A DNA stretch of 64,000 nt from Balneolaceae bacterium (GTDB taxonomy: Bacteria; Bacteroidota; Rhodothermia; Balneolales; Balneolaceae): the NCBI GenBank assembly GCA_017795005.1, contig CP051242.1, positions 1 to 64,000 on the forward strand, in the 5' to 3' direction. Every line of letters starts with the position of its first letter. The stretch's first letter is position 1. Below are positions 26,496 to 33,499 of this stretch, piece after piece. Made by a program: the position numbers and the translations under genes. The notes below the pieces were generated by a model. It saw only the letters and a list, made by a program, of their open reading frames with translations, was not told where the DNA came from and made no database searches.

Positions 26496-26526
26496 TAAAT
26501 CCTCCTTTGAAGCCTGCCTTTTCGGC

Positions 26527-26655
26527 AGACAGGGAGGTGGATAGATTTGCGATAGTAAATCTAGACGGAGGATGTTCCAAGATTATGAATCTGGCTACAC
26601 CCCTTGGAAAAGTTGAAGAACCAGTTCAACTTTTCATCTCCCCTCCAAGGGAGAC
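26527..26655. repeat. Composite intergenic repeat, copy 1
   Basis: Block 26532-26574 matches 29417-29459 at 37 of 43 positions and contains a 20-base palindrome flanked by GGGAGGTGG and GACGGAGG. The element ends with CCCCTCCAAGGGAGAC near 26655. Inside is an extra 10-bp hairpin (AAAAGTTGAA at 26608-26617, complement at 26625-26634). It fills most of the gap between ddl and nadK. Confidence 0.8.
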
Positions 26656-26710
26656 TATTTCCTTAAATCAAGGTTCTTGTTGATCAGTAAGTTCGTTATT
26701 TTCAGTCATC

Positions 26711-27586
26711 ATGAAATTCGCTGTAGTTGCACATCCCGGGAAATACGAAGTTAAAGACATCATAAAGTCTACCATTAGTTGGGCAAGCAGCAATAAAGCT
26801 CATCTTCTATTATGTGAAGAAGTTTGTCAACAACTGAATATTCAGGAATCTGATACACTTACTATAACTGGTTCAGATAAGGATTCTATTTCAGAAAGTG
26901 ATGTTGTGTTAGTGATGGGTGGAGACGGTACTATTTTATACACAGCCAGGATTGCCCGAAATGCTGGCAAACCAATTCTTGGAATAAACAGCGGGCGTTT
27001 GGGGTTTATGACTAATATCCAATCCGACGAACTGGAAGAAGCGCTCAACTATGTTTTAAAAGGTGACTACACGCTCGATAAACGTCATTATCTGAAGGCG
27101 ACCGATAATTATGGGAATCAGTTTTATGCCTTAAATGAATTTCTCTTCACCCGGAAGGACACCACATCAATGGTGAACATCAGTGCAGAATATGACGGAA
27201 ATCTTATTAACACTTACTGGGCAGATGGTCTGATTGTGGCTTCTTCAACAGGTTCAACGGCATATAATCTTTCTTCCGGCGGACCTATTGTAGTTCCTGG
27301 TTCAGGAGTCGTTTTGGTAACCCCAATCAACCCGCATACGTTAACAACCCGACCACTGGTACTTCGGGCTGACAAACCTTTAACGGTAAAAGTGCAGCCT
27401 CAGCAAAGCGGAGTTATTTTTTCTTATGATGGTGTTATTTGTGATGAACAGGAATTACCATTGGAAGTTGAAATTATAAAATCAAAACTCTCGTTTAACC
27501 TGATTAATCTCCCGGGTCAGAATTATTTTGAAACGCTAAGAAAGAAATTGATGTGGGGACAAGACTCCCGGAGAATTAAGAATTAG
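26711..27586 (+). CDS. nadK: NAD kinase
   Basis: Phosphorylates NAD to NADP, 291 residues, cytoplasmic. The GGDGT signature (VMGGDGTILYTARIA), the NE/D-type segment ALNEFLFTRKD, the glycine-rich GSTAYNLSSGGPIV loop and the PINPHTLTTRPLV segment are all intact. It is monocistronic by appearance, between repeat-rich gaps on both sides. Confidence 0.96.
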   Translation: MKFAVVAHPGKYEVKDIIKSTISWASSNKAHLLLCEEVCQQLNIQESDTLTITGSDKDSISESDVVLVMGGDGTILYTARIARNAGKPILGINSGRLGFMTNIQSDELEEALNYVLKGDYTLDKRHYLKATDNYGNQFYALNEFLFTRKDTTSMVNISAEYDGNLINTYWADGLIVASSTGSTAYNLSSGGPIVVPGSGVVLVTPINPHTLTTRPLVLRADKPLTVKVQPQQSGVIFSYDGVICDEQELPLEVEIIKSKLSFNLINLPGQNYFETLRKKLMWGQDSRRIKN

Positions 27587-27611
27587 GTAAATTTTAAATG
27601 TTGAATTTGTT

Positions 27612-27680
27612 TGTCATTTCGAAGGAGCTAAGCGACTGAGAAATCTAAAAGAAGTACTAAATGGCTCGTTCGATATGACA
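27612..27680. repeat. REP-like element with TGTCATTTCGA / TCGATATGACA ends
   Basis: The ends TGTCATTTCGAA (27612-27623) and TTCGATATGACA (27669-27680) are imperfect inverted repeats. The inner text (GAAGGAGCTAAGCGACTGAGAAATCT) is split by a short spacer. From memory, this layout is common in gaps of Bacteroidota genomes. No coding potential. Confidence 0.7.
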
Positions 27681-27695
27681 AAATCGCAAAGGTTC

Positions 27696-27736
27696 AGCTG
27701 TTAGCCTTTTGTTAATAAATCAAAAAGCTAATAGCT
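27696..27736. repeat. Word-type imperfect palindrome upstream of mdh
   Basis: Arms AGCTGTTAGCCTTTT (27696-27710) and AAAAAGCTAATAGCT (27722-27736) pair at 13 of 15 positions. The word AGCT/TTAGC is reiterated again to about 27750 (GGCTAAAAGCTT). Confidence 0.6.
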
Positions 27737-27828
27737 ATCGGCTAAAAGCTTATACTTCATCATCTAAAATTCATAATTTCCAGATAGTTTAAATCGAAAC
27801 AAATAACCATTTAAAAGCTAAAAAATCC

Positions 27829-28785
27829 ATGAAAGTAACAGTTGTAGGAGCAGGGGGTAACGTAGGATCCACCGTGGCACTTAGTGTAGCTCAGCGTGAT
27901 TTCGCCAAAGAAGTAATTGCCGTAGACCTTGAGAGAAAAGACGGCGACAAAACATTTTATCCATCAAAAGGTCGGGCTCTGGACCAATGGCAGGTTTCCC
28001 CGATTTCTCTTTTTGATACACGCGTAAAAGGAACCACTGACTATGCGGATACTGCCGGTTCTGACGTGTGCGTGATTACAGCCGGCGTTCCGCGTCGCCC
28101 GGGTATGAGTCGTGATGACTTACTTTCTATCAATGCAAACATTGTTAAAAGCGTAACCGAGCAACTGGTTAAGCACTCTCCGGACACAATCATTATCGTA
28201 GTTTCTAACCCACTGGATGTAATGGTACAAGTTGCGAAAGATGCTTCCGGACTTCCTTACGAAAAAGTGATGGGAATGGCAGGTATTCTGGATACTGCTC
28301 GATACCGTGCTTTTATCGCAGAAGAATTAGATGTTTCTCCAAAAGATATTCAGGCTTTATTAATGGGTGGTCATGGTGATACCATGGTTCCGCTTCCAAG
28401 ATTTACCACATTATCTGGTATGCCTATTACCCATTTCATCAAAGAAGAACGATTGAATGAAATTGTTGAGCGTGCCAAAAAAGGCGGTGGTGAATTGGTT
28501 GGCTTGATGGGAACTTCCGCATGGTACGCGCCGGGAGCGGCTGCAGCTCAAATGGTGGAATCTATACTTCTTGACCAAAACCGAATTTTCCCTGTTTGTG
28601 CTCATATTGATGGTGAATACGGTGTGGATGATTTATACATCGGCGTTCCTGTTAAACTGGGCAAAGGTGGAATCAAAGAAGTGATTGAGGTTGAATTAAC
28701 CGATGCAGAACGCGATCTTTTACATGCATCTGCGAAAGCAGTGCGAGGTACTTTGGAAGAATTCAAAGCACTTCAAAATAAATAA
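27829..28785 (+). CDS. mdh: Malate dehydrogenase
   Basis: NAD-dependent malate dehydrogenase of the LDH-like type, 318 residues; TCA cycle, cytoplasmic. The nucleotide loop is VVGAGGNVGS and an acidic residue (VDLE) ends strand two, indicating NAD. The substrate loop GVPRRPGMSRDDLL has the double Arg that selects malate over lactate. The catalytic His is in GGHGDTMVPLPR. It has its own transcription unit and a strong 3' hairpin. Confidence 0.97.
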   Translation: MKVTVVGAGGNVGSTVALSVAQRDFAKEVIAVDLERKDGDKTFYPSKGRALDQWQVSPISLFDTRVKGTTDYADTAGSDVCVITAGVPRRPGMSRDDLLSINANIVKSVTEQLVKHSPDTIIIVVSNPLDVMVQVAKDASGLPYEKVMGMAGILDTARYRAFIAEELDVSPKDIQALLMGGHGDTMVPLPRFTTLSGMPITHFIKEERLNEIVERAKKGGGELVGLMGTSAWYAPGAAAAQMVESILLDQNRIFPVCAHIDGEYGVDDLYIGVPVKLGKGGIKEVIEVELTDAERDLLHASAKAVRGTLEEFKALQNK

Positions 28786-28824
28786 GTAAACAACGAGGAC
28801 TAAGGTTCTCACTACTTGCACTTT

Positions 28825-28897
28825 AATCCCGCTTCCCTCGCTCCGCGTCGTAACTATTGCACTCCGACGCGGAGCGAGGGAAGCGGGATTTTTTTCT
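28825..28897 (+). terminator. 26-bp hairpin terminator after mdh, REP-like copy B
   Basis: Perfect 26-bp stem at 28825-28850 and 28865-28890 around a 14-base loop (TAACTATTGCACTC), ending in a run of seven T. It is far longer than a normal terminator stem. Its core (28845-28870, reverse strand) matches REP-like copy A at 13001-13026 in 21 of 26 positions. It works as a terminator for mdh by position. Confidence 0.85.
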
Positions 28898-28900
28898 GAA

Positions 28901-29350
28901 TTATAAAATTTTGAAGCTTTCCATAATTGGCTTCAATTCACAAAACCTCTTATTGTAGTCAGCACTAACATGTGTACTTATACTAAGCGTATAATTTCTT
29001 TTTTGGATTGTATCTAAAACAGTAACATATAGAGTAAACCATTCTTGATCATTTCCTTGCTTTACTAAATGATATGGTCTTTTTTTGTTATTCAGATTGA
29101 CAAATCCCTCATCTACAATATTAAAATCTCTTTCCACATTCTTTATCTCTTCTTCCCAGTTCCATTCATCTGTGTAGTTAGTTTGAAGAACGTGAAATAA
29201 TTGCATGCTGTCTCCATTTACCTTACCAATTGTTAACCCTTCTGATAAATCAATTACTGATACATCGCAATTCTCAAAAAAACCCGACTTTTCTTTGACT
29301 TGATTACAATTTACAAATAGAAATAAAATCAGAATAAATATTACTCTCAT
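28901..29350 (-). CDS. Small lipoprotein, function unknown
   Basis: 149 residues from the ATG at 29350, chosen because the protein then begins with a compact lipoprotein signal (MRVIFILILFLFVNCNQ; lipobox Cys). An upstream ATG at 29368 would add six residues. The mature part has alternating hydrophobic and charged stretches and no motif I recognise. It converges on the mdh terminator. The adhesion or envelope role is open. Confidence 0.7.
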   Translation of the reverse strand: MRVIFILILFLFVNCNQVKEKSGFFENCDVSVIDLSEGLTIGKVNGDSMQLFHVLQTNYTDEWNWEEEIKNVERDFNIVDEGFVNLNNKKRPYHLVKQGNDQEWFTLYVTVLDTIQKRNYTLSISTHVSADYNKRFCELKPIMESFKIL

Positions 29351-29411
29351 TATAAAGTTTTCACCCAAATGATTTTGACATTAGTAAGATAAAAGATAAG
29401 AAAACTTATCT

Positions 29412-29526
29412 CTTAAGGGAGGTGGATTGATTTGCTATCGCAAATCAAGACGGAGGTTGTTGCTCCAATTTAGTACCCATATCTGACACCCCTCCCCGCT
29501 TCGCGGTACTCCCCTCAAGGGGAGAC
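29412..29526. repeat. Composite intergenic repeat, copy 2
   Basis: Block 29417-29459 is the partner of 26532-26574, with palindrome TGATTTGCTATCGCAAATCA. After a spacer it ends with CCCCTCAAGGGGAGAC near 29526. It lies between the lipoprotein and the NYN gene. Confidence 0.8.
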
Positions 29527-29553
29527 TTTGTAAAGATCCAGAGTTTAGGTAAC

Positions 29554-30369
29554 TCAGTTACCGCTTACCAGAACAATATTCTCAGCTACTAACCCTTTTT
29601 CATTCTCAATCACATCGAATTCAAAAATTAAATCGCGGCTGGGGATGTGGTTGGAATCCAGATTCTCTTCGAACTGTGAAATATGAGCAAATACTGTTTT
29701 ATATGGAGAGTCACAGTCTCTTGAATCGGTGATCCACAGATTATCAGTAAATTTGGACTGGAACCTCATAAAGCCATATCCATCAGAGTGAGAAAAGTCG
29801 TAACAAACACCTCGAACTCTGGAGCCTGGATCTCCCCAGGCATAGGGCGATTCAATGGGAAGCATTTTAGGTATCAGATATCCCGATACATAAGCATCCA
29901 CCGATTTTTTTAAGCCGGCAGATACATTATCAAAACCTATTAATTCCACTTTACAGCCTTTGTTTTGAATAGCATTTACCGCACTGCAATAACTACCATT
30001 ACTGCTCAATAACACAATCTTATCCAAAAACTCAGCCTGAACAAGCATATCTACTGCCATGTCCATATCAATAGTAGATTTCGATACTTTTTCGCCGGTG
30101 TCATGATTGGTATATACCTGAACCGGTTTCTCTATTACTTTATATTCGAAATCACGCAGCATATCGCAAAAACGTTTGTTGCGATCGCGGTATTCAGCAT
30201 CTGTTTTTAGGCGTTCTTCATCATAACATAAATACACATTCAAACGTGACGGCAAACCGCCATCTCTGCAGGCAAACTTTCTCAGGGTATCATATCTCAG
30301 CCCGTAACCACCGTTCATAGTTACATTAACGGCATCGACATAGATCCCAACTTTATATTGGTTACTCAT
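29554..30369 (-). CDS. NYN-domain protein with C-terminal cold-shock-like domain
   Basis: 271 residues. Residues about 5-165 form a NYN/LabA-type PIN-like ribonuclease fold: YVDAVNV (first Asp), then STIDMDMAVDML (catalytic acids) and VLLSSNGSY, where the usual GDxD-like motif is altered to SSNGS. Residues about 185-271 look like a cold-shock/OB domain (GYGFMRF, then FAHISQF and FEFDVIENEKGLVAENI). An RNA-processing enzyme with its own RNA-binding domain is likely. It lies 23 bases after the flippase gene and may share that transcript. Confidence 0.85.
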   Translation of the reverse strand: MSNQYKVGIYVDAVNVTMNGGYGLRYDTLRKFACRDGGLPSRLNVYLCYDEERLKTDAEYRDRNKRFCDMLRDFEYKVIEKPVQVYTNHDTGEKVSKSTIDMDMAVDMLVQAEFLDKIVLLSSNGSYCSAVNAIQNKGCKVELIGFDNVSAGLKKSVDAYVSGYLIPKMLPIESPYAWGDPGSRVRGVCYDFSHSDGYGFMRFQSKFTDNLWITDSRDCDSPYKTVFAHISQFEENLDSNHIPSRDLIFEFDVIENEKGLVAENIVLVSGN

Positions 30370-30392
30370 TGTTAATCCCTTTTTAAACCGAT

Positions 30393-31877
30393 TTAACTAC
30401 TCAGATCAGCTTTCCTAAAACCCAATCGATCACCGAAACTTATAATGCTGATCAAAAACAAAGCGCTAATTAATAATATTATTGAAGTGAGAATGTCCGA
30501 AAAAAATCGATCAGATAAAAAAGGCTTTACAAAAACAGTAATTGCCGTAACTCCAACTACAGCAAATCCTTGCCAGAGTTTATAAGGTACTTCGAAAGAG
30601 CTTACAGAATAACGATAAATCATCATCGCCATTACCAGATAACTTATCAAAGTAGCAATAGCGGAGCCGAGCATCCCATAGAAAGGAACCAGTAGAAAAT
30701 TGGCAATAATGGTAACTACTGCTCCTGATAAGGTAATTTGAGCCAGTCGTTTTGTTTTTTCTGCAATGAAAATTCCTGCTGAAAAATTAACATACCAACC
30801 CTGGAACCAGTACGCCATTAAAAGAAAAGGTACAATGGAAAGTCCCGCCCAATAATTTTCTCCAATTAAATAAGCATCTAAAAAAGGGACTTTAATGGAA
30901 ACAATTTGCTCTAAGAACAACGAAACGAACAGAAATACAACTGCGGCTGCAACATTAAAAAAGGTGAAAGCCTGAGCAAATAAATTAGGAGCTTCTTTGT
31001 CTTCGCTTTGCCTCATAAAGAATGGTTGCCAGGCCATTCGAAACATCTGAACCAACAATAGCATAAATACAGCCAATTTGTAGCAAGCGCTGTAGATTCC
31101 AATAATATCTTCTGGAGAATATCCTTCCCCATAAATAGCCAGTATTTCGGTATTTGACATCCCCTTCAGAAAAAACCTATCTAACCCTTCGTTTATGGCA
31201 TAACCCAATCCGGCTGGTATGAAAGGAAGTCCAAATGAAAATGCTTTTTGGAGATAGGCTTTATTCCATTCTCCTTTGAACATGGGCAGGGTAATCATGA
31301 AAATAACTACCGTGGTAATTCCGGATGCGATTAGGTTACTTATAAACACCGCTTCGATTCCATAATCAAGACCTAGAATCAGATAGAGATTTAAACCAAT
31401 AGTGATAAGAACATTTCCCGTTCTTAAAAACGCAAAAAGCCAAGCTCTTTGGGTTAATCTTAGCTCTGCAAATGGAACAATGGAAAGTGTGTCGAAAAAC
31501 AGGATACCAAGCATCATCAGGAAGATAGAATGCTCATCTACTCCTAAACTTAGAAGAGGTGAGAGCAATGGTTCTGCAATCCAAAGTACTCCTACTAAAA
31601 CAACAGATGCTCCAAATAGAAATAGCTGAATAGTTTTAAAATATCCCGAAGCCTGTTCTCTGTCTTTTCCATAACGTATATAGGATGATTCCATTCCCAT
31701 AGTGAAAAAGATATTCAGTAATACAATGGCTACATACACCAGACTTACTATTCCGTACTGATCCGATTCAAAAACCCCGGTATAAAGTGGAACCAGTAGG
31801 TAATTTATAAAACGGGCAAAGACACTACTAATGCCGTAAATAAGTGTGTCTGAAAAGAGTTCTTTAAGTTTTTTCAC
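30393..31877 (-). CDS. Polysaccharide flippase (Wzx/MATE-like)
   Basis: Integral membrane protein of 494 residues with about 12-14 hydrophobic segments, starting KELFSDTLIYGISSVFARFINYLLVPLYT, the typical opening of oligosaccharide flippases in the MATE superfamily. It would flip lipid-linked glycans for surface polysaccharide. No glycosyltransferase genes are nearby. Its start overlaps the aroQ stop by 4 bases, so it is translationally coupled to that unrelated gene. Confidence 0.9.
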   Translation of the reverse strand: MKKLKELFSDTLIYGISSVFARFINYLLVPLYTGVFESDQYGIVSLVYVAIVLLNIFFTMGMESSYIRYGKDREQASGYFKTIQLFLFGASVVLVGVLWIAEPLLSPLLSLGVDEHSIFLMMLGILFFDTLSIVPFAELRLTQRAWLFAFLRTGNVLITIGLNLYLILGLDYGIEAVFISNLIASGITTVVIFMITLPMFKGEWNKAYLQKAFSFGLPFIPAGLGYAINEGLDRFFLKGMSNTEILAIYGEGYSPEDIIGIYSACYKLAVFMLLLVQMFRMAWQPFFMRQSEDKEAPNLFAQAFTFFNVAAAVVFLFVSLFLEQIVSIKVPFLDAYLIGENYWAGLSIVPFLLMAYWFQGWYVNFSAGIFIAEKTKRLAQITLSGAVVTIIANFLLVPFYGMLGSAIATLISYLVMAMMIYRYSVSSFEVPYKLWQGFAVVGVTAITVFVKPFLSDRFFSDILTSIILLISALFLISIISFGDRLGFRKADLSS

Positions 31878-32308
31878 CCGTTAGTGGATAGTTGTTCCAA
31901 TGCCTGAATACCAAGTACATAGCTGTTTTTTCCAAAGCCGGTAATAATTCCGTTCATAACTTCACCGGTAAGTGATTTTTCCCGGAATTCCTCCCGTGCA
32001 TGAATATTGGAAATATGAACTTCTACTTTCGGAAATGAGACAGGTTCCAGTGCATCTCTTAATGCAACCGATGTATGTGTATACGCTCCAAGATTTGCTA
32101 CTATTCCTTCGGTTCCATCTTTCATAGACTCCTGAAGTTTATTGATGATCTCACCTTCAACATTACTTTGAAAGAATTCCAGATCATGATCAGGAAAATG
32201 CTCTGTAAGGAATGCATTTAACTCTTCCAGGGTACCGGTTCCATATACATTTGTATCACGGGTGCCAAGCATATTTAGGTTTGGACCATTTATAACTAAT
32301 ATTTTCAT
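31874..32308 (-). CDS. aroQ: 3-dehydroquinate dehydratase, type II
   Basis: Shikimate pathway enzyme of 144 residues (family about 145). The family signature INGPNLNMLGTRD, the loop NLGAYTHTSVALRDAL with the catalytic region, and VEVHISNIHAREEFREKS are intact. It overlaps the HIT gene upstream and the flippase downstream by 4 bases each, so it sits in the middle of a tightly packed operon. Confidence 0.96.
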   Translation of the reverse strand: MKILVINGPNLNMLGTRDTNVYGTGTLEELNAFLTEHFPDHDLEFFQSNVEGEIINKLQESMKDGTEGIVANLGAYTHTSVALRDALEPVSFPKVEVHISNIHAREEFREKSLTGEVMNGIITGFGKNSYVLGIQALEQLSTNG

Positions 32309-32703
32309 GCTTTCACCGCCTTACCTATAAGTTGAGCTAGCTCTTCCATTCGTTCTTTACTTACTTCTGTTTTACGTCCAAGGCTTACTGGTTGACCCTC
32401 AAAATAAATAGGTACTAAATGAACATGAGCATGCGGAACTTCCATACCTTCTACGATCACCCCGGTTCGAATTGTTCCCAAAGCCTCATCTATTCCAAGA
32501 GCTACTTTTTTGGAGAAGTTCATTAACCCGGTAAGCACTTCGTCTTCGAGATCAAAAATATAATCTACTTCCTTTTTAGGGACCACCAATGTATGCCCTT
32601 CTGAAATCGGATTAATATCCAGAAAGGCAAAATAAGAATCATCTTCTGCAATTTTGTAGCAAGGGATTTCCCCGTTTATGATTTTGGTAAAAATACTAGC
32701 CAT
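32305..32703 (-). CDS. HIT-family nucleotide hydrolase
   Basis: 132 residues, the usual size of Hint/HinT-like proteins. The family begins FTKIINGEIPCYKIAEDD and ends with the histidine triad HAHVHLVP. Such proteins hydrolyse adenosine phosphoramidates or acyl adenylates. First gene of the HIT-aroQ-flippase-NYN unit. Confidence 0.93.
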   Translation of the reverse strand: MASIFTKIINGEIPCYKIAEDDSYFAFLDINPISEGHTLVVPKKEVDYIFDLEDEVLTGLMNFSKKVALGIDEALGTIRTGVIVEGMEVPHAHVHLVPIYFEGQPVSLGRKTEVSKERMEELAQLIGKAVKA

Positions 32704-32774
32704 CTTATTTAATTGGTAAACGCTATCTTATGGAAGATACTATCTGAAACACAGAATTGCTCATGCACATATTT

Positions 32775-33269
32775 ATGAAGTATAAAGGTTTATATACTCT
32801 TTTTTTGATACTGGCTTTTGTAACCGTTAACGGATTTTCCCAATCTGCTGATATAATAGGATCTACTTCTGCCGAGCAAGTGAGGGAAGAGCATAGGATT
32901 TTTGATATTTATACCAAGAGATATCAACCAAATGCAGAAGCCATTAAATATCTGAGTGAGATTCAGGACTCCGTAACTATTCACGTACTTTTTGGAACCT
33001 GGTGCCATGATAGTAAAAAACAAATTCCTGCTTTTATGAAAACTCTGGAAGAGGCTAACAACCCAAAAATCAAGGTCGAATACATTGCTGTGAACAGAAA
33101 AAAAGCAGAGCCAAAAGCTGTAGTAGAGCGTTGGGGCTTGAAGCTTACTCCAACTTTTATTATCGTCAGGCGCAATAAAGAATTCGGAAGGATAATCGAA
33201 GAACCCATTACCAGTATAGAAGGCGATCTGGTAGATATTTTAAAATCCGGAGGACCTATAGATCAATAA
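32775..33269 (+). CDS. Exported thioredoxin-like protein with WCHDS motif
   Basis: About 164 residues from ATG 32775; ATG 32763 and TTG 32757 are alternatives in frame. A signal peptide (GLYTLFLILAFVTVNGFSQ) points to the periplasm. The thioredoxin fold is visible in HVLFGTWCHDSKKQIPAF and the cis-Pro region LTPTFIIV. The active site has one Cys (WCHDS) instead of CxxC, so classic disulfide exchange is unlikely. It may act as a monothiol isomerase, a redox-inactive chaperone or a binding protein. Confidence 0.85.
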   Translation: MKYKGLYTLFLILAFVTVNGFSQSADIIGSTSAEQVREEHRIFDIYTKRYQPNAEAIKYLSEIQDSVTIHVLFGTWCHDSKKQIPAFMKTLEEANNPKIKVEYIAVNRKKAEPKAVVERWGLKLTPTFIIVRRNKEFGRIIEEPITSIEGDLVDILKSGGPIDQ

Positions 33270-33345
33270 GGAACTTTTAATATGGTTTTCTCAATTTTTG
33301 ATTGAAAAGAACCTACTAAAAGCCTTATCTTTGGAGTCTGTGGCT

Positions 33346-33418
33346 GATCCGGTAGCTCAGTTGGTAGAGCAACTGCCTTTTAAGCCGTGGGTCGTGGGTT
33401 CGAGTCCCACCCGGATCA
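33346..33418 (+). tRNA. tRNA-Lys (TTT)
   Basis: 73-nt cloverleaf. The acceptor GATCCGG pairs fully with CCGGATC, the D-stem GCTC/GAGC is perfect, the T-arm reads GTGGG-TTCGAGT-CCCAC, and the anticodon loop is CTTTTAA (anticodon TTT). CCA is not encoded. The anticodon stem ACTGC/GCCGT has one mismatch (T29-C41). Confidence 0.95.
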
Positions 33419-33463
33419 CAAAATTATATCCCCTAAAGAGTTCATATTGACTCTCTCTTGACC

Positions 33464-33499
33464 AACCCCGTTCGATTGATCTCGGACGGGGTTTTCTTT
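33464..33499 (+). terminator. Terminator after tRNA-Lys
   Basis: Stem AACCCCGT (33464-33471) and ACGGGGTT (33486-33493) followed by TTCTTTT, about 45 bases after the tRNA. Confidence 0.8.
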
